Shown here one piece after another: positions 18,645 through 28,187 of a stretch of 64,000 bases of DNA; position 1 is the stretch's first letter, and every line of letters starts with the position of its first letter. The notes below the pieces were generated by a model that worked only from the letters and a program-made list of their open reading frames with translations, was not told the origin of the DNA and searched no databases. The position numbers and the translations under genes are program-made. The stretch is from Fusobacterium naviforme (lineage in GTDB: Bacteria > Bacillota > Clostridia > Lachnospirales > Lachnospiraceae), in NCBI GenBank assembly GCA_003014445.1, contig PYGH01000001.1:682001-746000 (forward strand). Reading direction: 5' to 3'.

Positions 18645-20281
18645 CTCGACGTATATTTCGTTCCATTGTGTCGGTGGCGCTTCTGGTTCTGCTTGCCTGC
18701 GCAGCCCTGCTCCTTTTTGTTCTCTACAGCTACTTCGGCACGGTGCAGGCGGAGCAGCTGCAGGCTGAGCTCTCCTTTGCGGCAGAAGGAGTGGAGACGG
18801 GGGGATTCAATTACCTGCGGGCTCTGCAAAGCGATCGCTATCGTCTGACCTGGGTAGATGCAGCGGGAGATGTTCTGTTTGACAGTCAGGGTGATGCGGC
18901 ACAGATGGAGAACCACGCTGCACGGGAAGAGATCAGGGAGGCTTTTCAGAGGGGAAAGGGAGAGAGCACACGCTTTTCCGACACGCTGACAGAGCAGACG
19001 CTGTATTTTGCGGAACGGCTGAGGGATGGAAGTGTGCTGCGAATTTCAGTCAGTCGAAAAACCACGCTGTCGCTGCTGCTTGCGCTGCTTGCTCCGCTCA
19101 GTGCTGTTCTGTTTGCCGCTGTTTTGCTCTCAGCAGTGCTGTCTGCAGGGATTTCCCGGAGAATCGTCTGCCCGTTGGAGGCGATCAATTATGATCGGCC
19201 GCTGGAAAACGACTGCTATGAGGAACTGTCTCCTATTCTGGTACGCATGGAGCAGCAGCGCCAGCAGGTACATGCGCAGCAGGCAGCACTTGATGAACAG
19301 AGAAGGGAGTTCGCCGCGATTACCGGGAGAATGAGAGAAGGGCTGGTTCTGCTGAACCATCGCGGGGAGGTGCTCAGCATCAATCCGGCCGCGGAGCGCT
19401 TTTTTCGGACAGATGCAGATGCCGTCGGCAGGGATTTTATTCTGGTGGAGCGCAGCACAGAGCTTATGGACGCCATAGAATGTGCAAAACGGGAGGGAGA
19501 TACAGAACTGCAGCTCAGTCGGGACGGAAGGGAGTATCTGCTGCGAGTGAGCGGTACAGCGGCAGAGAAACAGGGAATAGTCCTCCTGCTGTTTGATGTC
19601 ACAGAGCGTGTGCTTGCGGAACGAAATCGCAGGGAGTTTACCGCGAATGTATCGCATGAGCTGAAGACTCCGCTGCAAAGTATCATGGGCAGTGCAGAAC
19701 TTCTGGAAAACGGACTTGTGCAGGCAGAGGATGTTCCTGCTTTTGTCGGCCGTATCCGCAGAGAGGCGGGGCGTCTGATGTCCCTGATCGAGGATACGAT
19801 TCGTCTGTCGCAGCTGGATGAGAGGACTCCGCTGCCGGTGGAATCGGTGGAGCTGAGATCACTGGTCTCAGAGGAGCTTCGTCTGCTGAGGGATGCCGCG
19901 GCTCAGAAAAATATCAGCTTGGAGCTGAAGGGAACAGAGGTACATATTCAGACGGTGCGGCAGCTCCTCCATGAAATAGTCTACAATCTTTGTGATAATG
20001 CGATCAAATACAATGTAGACGGCGGCAGTGTGACAGTTACAGTGGGAGAGCGCTTTTTGTCCGTGCGAGACAGCGGCATCGGCATAGACGCAGCACAGCA
20101 GACGCGTATTTTTGAGCGCTTTTACCGGGTAGATAAGAGTCATTCCCGCCAGATCGGGGGTACCGGGCTGGGGCTCTCAATTGTAAAGCACGCGGTAGAA
20201 TATATGAATGGAGTGATTGAGATTAAAAGTGAGCCGGGAAGCGGAACAGAAATAACGGTGCGTTTTCCGGAAGAGAACTGA
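18641..20281 (+). CDS. phoR: Phosphate sensor histidine kinase PhoR
   Basis: This 546-residue membrane kinase has TM1 (about 8-32), an extracytoplasmic loop of roughly 110 residues, TM2 (about 145-170), a short linker, a PAS-like domain (about 225-320), a dimerisation domain with phosphoacceptor His339 in VSHELKTPL, and a catalytic ATPase domain with NLCDNAIKYN, DSGIGI and GGTGLGLSIVKH boxes. It overlaps the regulator gene by ATGA, so the two are made together. With PhoU and Pst it senses phosphate supply and phosphorylates PhoP. Confidence 0.92.
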   Translation: MTRRIFRSIVSVALLVLLACAALLLFVLYSYFGTVQAEQLQAELSFAAEGVETGGFNYLRALQSDRYRLTWVDAAGDVLFDSQGDAAQMENHAAREEIREAFQRGKGESTRFSDTLTEQTLYFAERLRDGSVLRISVSRKTTLSLLLALLAPLSAVLFAAVLLSAVLSAGISRRIVCPLEAINYDRPLENDCYEELSPILVRMEQQRQQVHAQQAALDEQRREFAAITGRMREGLVLLNHRGEVLSINPAAERFFRTDADAVGRDFILVERSTELMDAIECAKREGDTELQLSRDGREYLLRVSGTAAEKQGIVLLLFDVTERVLAERNRREFTANVSHELKTPLQSIMGSAELLENGLVQAEDVPAFVGRIRREAGRLMSLIEDTIRLSQLDERTPLPVESVELRSLVSEELRLLRDAAAQKNISLELKGTEVHIQTVRQLLHEIVYNLCDNAIKYNVDGGSVTVTVGERFLSVRDSGIGIDAAQQTRIFERFYRVDKSHSRQIGGTGLGLSIVKHAVEYMNGVIEIKSEPGSGTEITVRFPEEN

Positions 20282-20293
20282 AATAGGACAAGT

Positions 20294-20315
20294 CAGGCAG
20301 ACTCCTGCCTGTATT
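20294..20315 (+). terminator. Weak hairpin after phoR
   Basis: A 7-bp stem CAGGCAG/CTGCCTG (20294-20300 with 20305-20311) is followed by TATTT only. It may end the pst operon, but the T-tract is poor. Confidence 0.4.
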
Positions 20316-20360
20316 TACCGCGGATGGCAGAGCTGCGGCCGGCAGCTTGTTCTGCCGCCC

Positions 20361-20389
20361 ATGACAAATGTGCTGCTCTGTGATATAAG
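20361..20389 (+). promoter_or_regulatory. Promoter of lgt
   Basis: A -35 ATGACA (20361-20366) lies 17 bp from an extended -10, TG-n-TATAAG (TATAAG at 20384-20389). The predicted transcript starts about 30 bases before the lgt start codon. Confidence 0.65.
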
Positions 20390-20425
20390 TGTAGGGAAAT
20401 GAATTAAGAGAATTGAGGAGCGCAC

Positions 20426-21289
20426 ATGGGCTACGATCTGAGCTTTGTAAATCTGGGAATTACCATACAGCATATGCAAAATCACATTGACGTCTTCGGA
20501 TTTCGCATTGCCTTCTACGGAATCATCATCGGCATAGGGATGCTGCTCGGCATAAGGCTCGCTGCGGGTGATGCGAAGCGGCGCGGGCTGGGGGAGGACG
20601 TGATCTATGATTATATTGTCTACGGTATACTCGCCGGGATTGCGGGAGCGCGCCTCTATTACGTCTTTTTTCAGTGGGAAGCCTATCGCAGCGATCTGCT
20701 GCAGATTCTGAATCTCCGCGCGGGAGGTCTTGCGATCTACGGAGGTGTGATCGGCGGCGCCCTTGCGCTCCTTCTGTGGTGCCGTCTGAAGAAGCAGCAC
20801 TTCCTTGTCATGGCGGATTCTCTGGTGCTCGGTGTGGTCGTCGGGCAGATCATGGGGCGCTGGGGCAATTTCTTTAACTGTGAGGCCTTCGGCCGCTACA
20901 CGGAGGGGCTCTTTGCCATGCGGATACGCCGGGAGATTGTGAATCCCATCATGATCGACGCAGAGCTCCTTGGGCACCTCATCACGGAGAACGGCGTTGA
21001 GTATATACAGGTGCATCCGACCTTTCTGTATGAGTCCTGCTGGAATCTCTGCCTGCTTCTCTTCCTGCTCTGGTACAGGTACCGAAAGCGCTTCGAGGGG
21101 GAGCTGCTGTTTCTGTATCTCGGCGGCTACGGACTGGGAAGAGTGTGGATCGAGGGACTGCGCACTGACTCCCTTCTGCTGCCTGGAACAGGGATCGCCG
21201 TATCACAGGCGCTGGCGGGCTGCTGTGTGTTTGCCGCAGCAGTGGGCATCATCTATTTTCGAAGAAAAAGCGCCCGCAAGTCAAGATAA
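20426..21289 (+). CDS. lgt: Prolipoprotein diacylglyceryl transferase Lgt
   Basis: This 287-residue membrane enzyme transfers diacylglycerol from phosphatidylglycerol to the lipobox cysteine of prolipoproteins, the first step of lipoprotein maturation. It is multi-spanning, with the family signature GRWGNFFNCEAFG and the conserved FLYESCWN and GYGLGRVWIEGLR segments. It would act on the PstS and TAXI binding lipoproteins in this window. ATG at 20426 follows GAGGAG. It has its own promoter and lies 255 bp before mraZ. Confidence 0.95.
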   Translation: MGYDLSFVNLGITIQHMQNHIDVFGFRIAFYGIIIGIGMLLGIRLAAGDAKRRGLGEDVIYDYIVYGILAGIAGARLYYVFFQWEAYRSDLLQILNLRAGGLAIYGGVIGGALALLLWCRLKKQHFLVMADSLVLGVVVGQIMGRWGNFFNCEAFGRYTEGLFAMRIRREIVNPIMIDAELLGHLITENGVEYIQVHPTFLYESCWNLCLLLFLLWYRYRKRFEGELLFLYLGGYGLGRVWIEGLRTDSLLLPGTGIAVSQALAGCCVFAAAVGIIYFRRKSARKSR

Positions 21290-21469
21290 AGCGGAAAGTG
21301 CAGAAAATCCCCCACTTGCTCCCACCTCGAAAAAGTCGCAAGAATGCTGTATTTTCAGAGACAGAGATCCACATCTTGAACCTTTAAAGTTTATAGCTCC
21401 ACATCTTGTAGCAGTCGTGCAAACCCGCATGGCTGCTTGTTTTTTTGCTTTTTTTATTCCGGAGATGCC

Positions 21470-21535
21470 TTGCTTTTTCCCTGTGTTTTTAGTATGATTT
21501 GAACATAGAAGTGGTAAAAAGTGGTGAAATGTGGG
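21470..21535 (+). promoter_or_regulatory. dcw promoter with a triple MraZ-box repeat
   Basis: A -35 TTGCTT (21470-21475) is 17 bp from a -10 TATGAT (21493-21498). Just downstream come three pentamers, GTGGT, GTGGT and GTGGG, each separated by 5 bases (exact 10-bp period, about 21511-21535). Repeats of this type before mraZ are the known binding site of MraZ, so the cluster is probably autoregulated. The upstream part of this gap (21290-21469) shows nothing clear apart from a TCCACATCTTG motif present twice. Confidence 0.82.
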
Positions 21536-21544
21536 GCGGTGCTT

Positions 21545-21979
21545 ATGTTCACGGGAGAGTATAACCATACGGTTGACACAAAGGGACGACTGATAGTCCC
21601 TTCTCTTTATCGTGAGCAGCTCGGCGCATCCTTTGTGGTGACGAAGGGACTGGACGGCTGTCTCTTTGTATATTCCGCGGAGGAGTGGAATAAGCTTGAG
21701 GAGAAGCTTGCAAACCTGCCGCTGACCAATCAGAGTGCGAGAAAGTTTTCCCGCTTTCTGCACGCAGGCGCGGTGTTCTGTGAGACGGATAAACAGGGCA
21801 GGATACTGCTTCCGGCCAATCTGAGAGAATTTTCCGGCATTGTAAAAGAAGCAGTGCTGATCGGCAATGGCAACCACGTGGAGATCTGGAGCGCAGAGAA
21901 CTGGGCGAAGGAGCTGGAGATCGAGAATAACGCAGACGATATCGCGGCGGGACTCGACGGACTGGGATTTGGCATATGA
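21545..21979 (+). CDS. mraZ: Transcriptional regulator MraZ
   Basis: This 144-residue protein consists of two AbrB-like MraZ half-repeats, with the [14 protein letters not shown] and [14 protein letters not shown] motifs. It is standard length for the family. It binds repeated GTGG-type boxes before its own gene and controls the division cluster. ATG at 21545 gives the normal N terminus [11 protein letters not shown]; an earlier in-frame start at 21521 would lie inside the boxes. Its stop overlaps the rsmH start. Confidence 0.95.
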   Translation: MFTGEYNHTVDTKGRLIVPSLYREQLGASFVVTKGLDGCLFVYSAEEWNKLEEKLANLPLTNQSARKFSRFLHAGAVFCETDKQGRILLPANLREFSGIVKEAVLIGNGNHVEIWSAENWAKELEIENNADDIAAGLDGLGFGI

Positions 21980-22923
21980 GCTTCCACCATATTTCCGTAC
22001 TGTTGAATGAAACGGTAGACAGTCTGAATATCCGTCCGGACGGCATCTACGTTGACGGGACGCTCGGGGGAGGCGGACACGCGTTTCAGGTAGCCTCGCG
22101 GCTCACAGCCGGCGGAAGACTGATTGGAATAGACCAGGATGCAGATGCGATTGCCGCAGCGACGGAGCGCCTCAGTCCCTTTGCGGACAGGGTGACGATC
22201 GTACGTGACAACTATGTGAATGTCAGAGCTGTGCTGTCACAGCTCCATATCTCCGGGGTGGACGGCATTTATCTGGATCTCGGCGTCTCTTCGCATCAGC
22301 TGGATACGGCGGAGCGGGGGTTCAGCTATATAGAGGATGCACCTCTTGATATGCGCATGGACCGGCGTCAGGACAGAACCGCTGCGGATCTGGTAAATGA
22401 GTGCTCTGAGCAGGAGCTGTTCCGCATCATCCGGGATTACGGAGAGGATCGCTTCGCAAAAAATATCGCGAAGCATATTGTGAAGGCGAGAGCAGAGAAG
22501 AGGATAGAGACGACCCGGGAGCTTGCGGATATTGTCCGCGGAGCCATACCCATGAAGATACAGCTGACGGGAGGACATCCCGCCATGCGGAGCTTTCAGG
22601 CGCTGCGCATCGAGCTGAACGGGGAACTGAAGGTGCTGGAGGCGTCCATTGACAGCATGATAGGACTGCTGAAGCCGGGGGGAAGACTCTCGATCATCAC
22701 ATTTCACTCGCTGGAGGACAGAATTGTAAAGAACGGTTTTCGGAAGAATGAGAATCCTTGTACCTGCCCGCCGGGGCTTCCGGTCTGCGTGTGCGGAGAG
22801 AAGAGCAGAGGCCGGGTAATTACGAGAAAGCCGATTGTGCCGCTGGAGGCAGAGACAGAGGAAAACAGAAGAGCGCGGAGCGCAAAGCTCAGGGTGTTTG
22901 AGCGGAGCGCGGAGCAGAATTAG
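21976..22923 (+). CDS. rsmH: 16S rRNA (cytosine-1402 N4)-methyltransferase RsmH
   Basis: This 315-residue SAM-dependent enzyme methylates N4 of C1402 in the ribosomal P site. It carries the SAM-binding motif [10 protein letters not shown] and the family segments [25 protein letters not shown] and [12 protein letters not shown]. It overlaps mraZ by ATGA and precedes ftsL, the canonical order. Confidence 0.96.
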   Translation: MSFHHISVLLNETVDSLNIRPDGIYVDGTLGGGGHAFQVASRLTAGGRLIGIDQDADAIAAATERLSPFADRVTIVRDNYVNVRAVLSQLHISGVDGIYLDLGVSSHQLDTAERGFSYIEDAPLDMRMDRRQDRTAADLVNECSEQELFRIIRDYGEDRFAKNIAKHIVKARAEKRIETTRELADIVRGAIPMKIQLTGGHPAMRSFQALRIELNGELKVLEASIDSMIGLLKPGGRLSIITFHSLEDRIVKNGFRKNENPCTCPPGLPVCVCGEKSRGRVITRKPIVPLEAETEENRRARSAKLRVFERSAEQN

Positions 22924-22969
22924 CAATATGAGCGCTGTGACGGACAGGCTTTAGAGAAGCAGCGCAGGA

Positions 22970-22983
22970 GGAGCGAAAGCTCC
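22970..22983 (+). promoter_or_regulatory. GNRA-type hairpin over the ftsL ribosome binding site
   Basis: GGAGC-GAAA-GCTCC forms a 5-bp stem with a GAAA tetraloop, ending directly before the GTG at 22984. The left arm contains part of the AGGAGGAG purine run (22966-22973) that would serve that start, so the fold could limit translation. Confidence 0.45.
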
Positions 22984-23520
22984 GTGGGGGGAGCAATGAA
23001 ACAGAGAATGGCAGGGAGAGAAAGGTATGCAGCACAGCGCCCGGGGAGAGCTGTGGCCTCCGTGCAGTATAATTATGACAGTGTGGCGCGGCAGCTGGTT
23101 CCGACAGAGGAGCAGCGGGCAGAGCGCGAGGACAGGCTCAGAGCCCGCCGCGCGGAGCGCATTGCGAGGAGGAGGGAGCGGCAGGCGCTTCACATGGATC
23201 TGCCCTATCTCATGATGCTGACGGCTGCGACCTGCGCAGCGCTGTTTATCTGCTGCAGCTATATCCGGGTGCAGTCGGGCATCACTGCGAGCATGCGGAA
23301 CATCGAGACACAGGAGGAACAGCTTGAGGCACTGAAGAGCGAGAATGATGCACTTCAGACCGCGATCAATACCGATGTTGATCTGGATCACATTTATGAA
23401 GTGGCGACCAACGAGCTTGGCATGGTTTATGCGGATCGGAATCAGGTAATTCGCTACAAAAAGACAGAAAGCGAGTACGTGAGACAGTATGAAGACATCC
23501 CCGGAGCGGCGGAGAGGTAA
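22984..23520 (+). CDS. ftsL: Cell division protein FtsL (FtsL/DivIC family)
   Basis: This 178-residue bitopic protein has an Arg-rich cytoplasmic N terminus (about 1-72), one transmembrane helix (about 75-95) and an extracytoplasmic coiled coil (about 105-135) with Leu/Glu heptads, as in FtsL/DivIC septum proteins. These form the FtsQLB-type complex that activates FtsW-FtsI. Identity rests mainly on topology and position between rsmH and ftsI, since the family is poorly conserved. GTG at 22984 has AGGAGGAG 10 bases upstream; ATG at 22996 is also possible. The end overlaps ftsI by 32 bases. Confidence 0.82.
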   Translation: MGGAMKQRMAGRERYAAQRPGRAVASVQYNYDSVARQLVPTEEQRAEREDRLRARRAERIARRRERQALHMDLPYLMMLTAATCAALFICCSYIRVQSGITASMRNIETQEEQLEALKSENDALQTAINTDVDLDHIYEVATNELGMVYADRNQVIRYKKTESEYVRQYEDIPGAAER

Positions 23521-25612
23521 GGAATCCTCGAATCCGGCAAAAGCAGGACTTACATTACACATGAGAGAAAAGCTGGCAGTCACCGCCATGGTGATCATGC
23601 TGGCTTTGTTTGCGTTGATCTTCAGACTCTGGAAGATACAGAACGACAACAGTGAGGCCTTCAATCAGAAGGTGCTCTCCCAGCAGCGCTACGATTCCCG
23701 CGAGATTCCGTATCGCCGCGGGGATATCGTGGACAGAAACGGGACCTATCTCGCCACGACCAACAAGGTCTACAATCTGATTCTGGATCCCTCGCAGATC
23801 AATTCCGATCAGGAGGATTATCTTGAGCCGACGGTGAGTCTGCTCTCGGAGGTCTTTGGCTACAGCCAGGATGAGCTGCGTCAGATCATTGCGGATCGCT
23901 CGACCTCGCACTATGTGCGCTACGCGAAGCAGCTGTCCCATGACCAGAAGGAGCAGTTTGAGGAGCGGAAGGCGGAGGTAAATAAGGGCTATAAGACAGA
24001 GGGGGATCCGCACCGGGTGCACGGCATCTGGTTTGAGGACTCTTATCTGCGGCAGTATCCCTACAATGCGCTTGCCTGCAATGTGATCGGGTTCTCTCTG
24101 AGTGACGGAGCGGAGGGGGCGGGTGGCATCGAGCAGTATTACAACAGTGAGCTGATCGGTATCCCGGGCCGGGAATACGGCTATCTGAACGACGACTCCA
24201 ATCTGGAGCGCGTAATCAAGCCCGCAGAGGATGGAAACACGCTGGTCTCCACCATAGATATGAAGGTACAGAGTACTGTAGAGAAGTATATCGCACAGTT
24301 TGAGGCGGAGATGGGCGGCGATACAGTGGCATGTGTCGTGATGGATCCGCGAAACGGCGAGATCCTCGGTATGGCGACAAACCACCGCTTTGATCTGAAC
24401 AATCCGCGGGATCTCAGCGTGATCTACAATGAGGAGCAGCTCGCGGAGCTGGATGAGGAGGCAAAGACAGAGGCCCTCTTCAGTCTCTGGAGAAATTTCT
24501 GTGTGAGCGATAGCTATGAGCCGGGTTCCACAGCAAAAATTTTTACGGTTGCTGCCGGCATGGAAAACGGCGCGATCAGCGGCAGTGAGAGCTATGACTG
24601 CGGAGGGTATCTGGAGGTCGGGGGGTGGCAGATCCACTGCTCGAAGCGCACCGGCCACGGGATGCTGACTGTCACGGAAGGCCTCATGCAGTCCTGCAAC
24701 GTCGTCATGATGCGCATCGCACAGACGCTTGGAAAGGAGAATTTCTGCAAGGTGCAGAGACTCTTCGGATTTGGCAGCCGCACGGGCATAGATCTCCCGG
24801 GTGAGGCGGATACCTCTGCCTTTATACACACGCCGGAGGATATGTCCTCCTCGGATCTTGCGACGAATTCCTTCGGGCAGAATTTCAACTGTACCATGGT
24901 ACAGCTCGCATCGGCCTTTGCGTCGGCTATCAATGGCGGCTCTTACTATCAGCCGCACGTTGTGAAGCAGGTTCTGAATGCACAGGGCGCGGTGGTCAGA
25001 GATATACAGCCGGAGCTCGTGCGGGAGACCTGCTCAGCGGAGACCTCCGCTTTTCTCAGGACAGCACTGCTTCGCACGGTCTCGGAGGGAACCGGAAAAG
25101 CTGCCGGAGTTGACGGTTACGAGATCGGCGGAAAGACAGGGACTGCAGAGAAATACCCGCGCAAGAACGGAAACTATCTGGTGTCCTTCTGCGGCTTTGC
25201 ACCGGCGGATAATCCGCAGGTGCTCTGCTATGTGGTTGTTGATACGCCGCACACGGCGGATCAGCCGCACAGCACCTACGCAAGCGGCATCTTCCATAAT
25301 ATCATGGCAGAGATTCTGTCTTATCTGAATGTATTTCCCGCAAGTGCGGCGCTGGAGCCGGCCGCGGAGAATGCAGGACTGCCGGAGAGTGAGGGCATCA
25401 GCGATCTCTCTGAGACAGCACCGGAGCCCGAGACGGAGACCCTGCCGCCGGTCTATGACACAGAGGAATATGTTGAGAATGCTGCGGAGGGGGCAGAGCT
25501 TCCCGGGGCGCCGGCCGGCGTGGATGCAGAAGTGGCTGCGGAGAGCGGAGCACAGACAGAGCCGCAGGAAGAGGATACGGAAGAGGCTTCTCCGGTGGAG
25601 GAAGGGCAGTAG
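23489..25612 (+). CDS. ftsI: Division-specific penicillin-binding protein (FtsI/SpoVD type transpeptidase)
   Basis: This 707-residue class B PBP crosslinks septal peptidoglycan. It has a cytoplasmic leader, one transmembrane helix (about 27-47), a dimerisation domain starting RRGDIVDRNG, and a transpeptidase domain with active-site Ser347 in PGSTAK, SCN, and KTGTAEK. No PASTA domain is present; instead the last 80 or so residues form an acidic, Pro/Glu-rich tail. ATG at 23489 has a weak binding site and lies inside ftsL, suggesting coupled translation; ATG at 23561 would start just before the helix. Confidence 0.92.
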   Translation: MKTSPERRRGKESSNPAKAGLTLHMREKLAVTAMVIMLALFALIFRLWKIQNDNSEAFNQKVLSQQRYDSREIPYRRGDIVDRNGTYLATTNKVYNLILDPSQINSDQEDYLEPTVSLLSEVFGYSQDELRQIIADRSTSHYVRYAKQLSHDQKEQFEERKAEVNKGYKTEGDPHRVHGIWFEDSYLRQYPYNALACNVIGFSLSDGAEGAGGIEQYYNSELIGIPGREYGYLNDDSNLERVIKPAEDGNTLVSTIDMKVQSTVEKYIAQFEAEMGGDTVACVVMDPRNGEILGMATNHRFDLNNPRDLSVIYNEEQLAELDEEAKTEALFSLWRNFCVSDSYEPGSTAKIFTVAAGMENGAISGSESYDCGGYLEVGGWQIHCSKRTGHGMLTVTEGLMQSCNVVMMRIAQTLGKENFCKVQRLFGFGSRTGIDLPGEADTSAFIHTPEDMSSSDLATNSFGQNFNCTMVQLASAFASAINGGSYYQPHVVKQVLNAQGAVVRDIQPELVRETCSAETSAFLRTALLRTVSEGTGKAAGVDGYEIGGKTGTAEKYPRKNGNYLVSFCGFAPADNPQVLCYVVVDTPHTADQPHSTYASGIFHNIMAEILSYLNVFPASAALEPAAENAGLPESEGISDLSETAPEPETETLPPVYDTEEYVENAAEGAELPGAPAGVDAEVAAESGAQTEPQEEDTEEASPVEEGQ

Positions 25613-25662
25613 TGCGCGCTGTGGCTTCCGCGCTGCGACAGAGATACGACATGGGGGCCCAC

Positions 25663-25691
25663 TTGCAGAGTCCCGGTGATCGAGGTATACT
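25663..25691 (+). promoter_or_regulatory. Internal promoter before mraY
   Basis: TTGCAG (25663-25668) and TATACT (25686-25691) are separated by exactly 17 bp in the 125-bp gap between ftsI and mraY. This suggests the distal half of the cluster has its own transcription start. Confidence 0.7.
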
Positions 25692-25737
25692 GTCCTAAAT
25701 TGTCCAGAGTTGACATAAAAGTCAGGAGAATGTATCT

Positions 25738-26709
25738 ATGCTGAGCGATACGATCCTTGCGCTGCTGCTGGCCTTTGTGGTCTGTGCGGCGATCTGCCCC
25801 TATGCCATTCCAATTCTGCACCGCATGAAGTTCGGTCAGCAGGTGCGGGACGACGGGCCGCAGGCGCATCTCAAGAAGAGCGGGACGCCGACCATGGGCG
25901 GAATTATGATTGTGCTTGCCATACTGGCAGGCACAGCTCCCTTTATCCGAAGAGAGCCTGAAACTGTGCCGGTGCTGCTTTTTACCGCAGCATTCGGTTT
26001 CATTGGTTTTCTGGATGATTTTCTGAAGATCAGAAAGCGGCAGTCCGAGGGGCTCACGGTGAAGCAGAAGCTTCTGCTGCAGCTCTTGGCGACAGCGCTG
26101 CTGGCGGTCTGGCTGTACGGAAGACCGGAGCTCAGAGCACTCCTCGTTCCCTTTACAGGCTCGCTTACAGGCGGCTTTTTGCTGCAGCTTGGATGGCTCT
26201 ATGTCCCTGCAGTCTTTTTTGTAGTGCTCGGGACGGACAACGGTGTGAACTTTACTGACGGTCTGGACGGGCTTTGCTCCTCTGTGACTGTGGTGGTGTC
26301 CCTGTTCTTTGCTGCGGCGGCCATACGGGAGCAGATTTTAATCGCGCCGGTGGCGGGCGCTGTGACCGGCGCGCTGCTCGCATTTCTTCTCTTCAACTGC
26401 TATCCGGCGAAGGTCTTTATGGGAGATACGGGTGCGCTGGCGCTGGGGGCCTACGTCGCCTCCATGGCGCTTGTCATGCGCATGCCGCTTTTTATTCCTG
26501 TTGTCGGATTTATCTACCTCATTGAGGTAATATCGGTTATGATACAGGTAGGGTATTTTAAGTGGACACACGGAAAGCGCTTTTTCCGCATGGCACCGAT
26601 CCACCACCATTTTGAGCTGGGCGGCTGGTCAGAGACGCGGGTTGTGACGGTGTTTTCTGTGACTACGGCAATCCTGTCCCTCATTGCATGGCTGGGGATG
26701 GGACTGTGA
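25738..26709 (+). CDS. mraY: Phospho-N-acetylmuramoyl-pentapeptide transferase MraY
   Basis: This 323-residue polytopic enzyme makes lipid I from UDP-MurNAc-pentapeptide and undecaprenyl phosphate. Conserved features are KSGTPTMGG, the acidic pair in GFLDDFLKIRK, NFTDGLDGL and the cytoplasmic HHHFELGGWSE loop. Full family length. It starts behind an AGGAG site and its own predicted promoter, and precedes murD by 57 bp. Confidence 0.96.
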   Translation: MLSDTILALLLAFVVCAAICPYAIPILHRMKFGQQVRDDGPQAHLKKSGTPTMGGIMIVLAILAGTAPFIRREPETVPVLLFTAAFGFIGFLDDFLKIRKRQSEGLTVKQKLLLQLLATALLAVWLYGRPELRALLVPFTGSLTGGFLLQLGWLYVPAVFFVVLGTDNGVNFTDGLDGLCSSVTVVVSLFFAAAAIREQILIAPVAGAVTGALLAFLLFNCYPAKVFMGDTGALALGAYVASMALVMRMPLFIPVVGFIYLIEVISVMIQVGYFKWTHGKRFFRMAPIHHHFELGGWSETRVVTVFSVTTAILSLIAWLGMGL

Positions 26710-26766
26710 GGCAGAGTGTGAAGACAAATCAGAGTGATGAGAATGGAATCAGCGGGGAGGTTTCAT

Positions 26767-28119
26767 ATGAATGAGAGGGTTATGGTTGCAGGAGCCGGAA
26801 AGAGCGGAATCTCTGCAGCAAAGCTTTTACTTGAGACGGGAGGTGCAGTCTTTCTCTACGACAGCAATGCGGAGATGGATGAGGCGGCACTCAGGGCGAA
26901 TTTTCCGGAGGATGCGAAGCTCACGATCAAGCTCGGAGAGCTGGAGCGCCCGGATATCAGCGGAATACAGATCTGCGTCATGAGTCCCGGAATTGATCTT
27001 GAGACAGCGTTTGTGAAGCTGCTCACGGACAATAAGGTCCAGCTATGGAGTGAGATTGAGCTGGGCTATCAGGTGGCGAAGGGGCGTCTGGTTGCAATCA
27101 CCGGAACCAACGGGAAGACGACGACCACCACACTCACAGGCGAGATCATGAAGAATGCCTTCGGGGATGCGTTCACGGTGGGAAATATCGGCCTTCCTTA
27201 CACGGAGACCGCACTGAAGACGACGGACAGCTCGGTGACTGTGCTGGAGGCCTCAAGCTTTCAGCTCGAGACCATTATTAATTTCCGTCCTCACGTGGCG
27301 GCAATCACCAACATTACCCCCGATCACATGAACCGCCATCACACAATGGAGAACTATGTCCGGATCAAGGAGGATATCACCTCCAACCAGACGAAGGAGG
27401 ACTTCGTTGTCCTGAATCACGACGACAGTGCGCTGAGGAGCTTTGGAGAGAGCGGCAGCTGCCCCTCGACTGTCGTATTCTTCTCCAGCACAGAGGAGCT
27501 GCAGAACGGGTATGATATCGAGGACGGCGTGATCTGCAAAAAGGTGGACGGCGAGGCGACAGCTCTGCTTAGAACCGACGAGCTTCAGCTGCTTGGGCGT
27601 CATAACTTTGAGAATGTGATGGCGGCCATCGCGATTGCGGACTGCATGGAGGTTCCGATGGAGACGATCCTTAGCACATGCAGAGGCTTCCAGGCGGTGG
27701 AGCACAGGATTGAGTTCGTGTGCGAGCGCTACGGTGTGAAGTATTACAACGACTCGAAGGGCACCAATCCGGATGCGGCCATTCAGGCGATCAAGGCTAT
27801 GCCGGGGCCGACCATACTGATCGGCGGGGGCTACGACAAGGGCTCGCAGTACGATGAGTGGATTGAGGCCTTTGAGGGAAAGGTGCGCTATCTTGTGCTG
27901 ATCGGGCAGACGCGCGATGCGATCTCCGAGTGCGCGAAGCGGCACGGCTTTACGAATATCATGTTTGCGGAGGATCTTCAGGAGGCGGTCAAGGTCTGCG
28001 CTTCCTATGCAAACGCGGGAGAGAATGTGCTTCTGTCTCCGGCCTGCGCAAGCTGGGGAATGTTCCCGAACTATGAGGTGCGCGGCACAATGTTCAAGGA
28101 GTACGTGCGGGCACTGTGA
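26767..28119 (+). CDS. murD: UDP-N-acetylmuramoyl-L-alanine:D-glutamate ligase MurD
   Basis: This 450-residue cytoplasmic ligase adds D-glutamate to UDP-MurNAc-L-Ala. It has an N-terminal Rossmann-like domain (VAGAGKSGISAAKLL), the ATP loop GTNGKTTTTTL, the central DHMNRHHTMENY region and the C-terminal NDSKGTNPDAA segment. ATG at 26767 follows GGGGAGG by 6 bases; an upstream in-frame ATG at 26734 lacks a binding site. Confidence 0.96.
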   Translation: MNERVMVAGAGKSGISAAKLLLETGGAVFLYDSNAEMDEAALRANFPEDAKLTIKLGELERPDISGIQICVMSPGIDLETAFVKLLTDNKVQLWSEIELGYQVAKGRLVAITGTNGKTTTTTLTGEIMKNAFGDAFTVGNIGLPYTETALKTTDSSVTVLEASSFQLETIINFRPHVAAITNITPDHMNRHHTMENYVRIKEDITSNQTKEDFVVLNHDDSALRSFGESGSCPSTVVFFSSTEELQNGYDIEDGVICKKVDGEATALLRTDELQLLGRHNFENVMAAIAIADCMEVPMETILSTCRGFQAVEHRIEFVCERYGVKYYNDSKGTNPDAAIQAIKAMPGPTILIGGGYDKGSQYDEWIEAFEGKVRYLVLIGQTRDAISECAKRHGFTNIMFAEDLQEAVKVCASYANAGENVLLSPACASWGMFPNYEVRGTMFKEYVRAL

Positions 28120-28187
28120 CGGGCCGCGCTGCGGGCAGGACTTAAGAAACTGCGGGACAGAGGAGTAAGAAAAGAAAGGAGGGAGAG

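Noticed and set aside
21290-21469. Structured RNA between lgt and mraZ
   Set aside because: A TCCACATCTTG motif occurs twice, but no consistent stem structure or known RNA pattern was visible.
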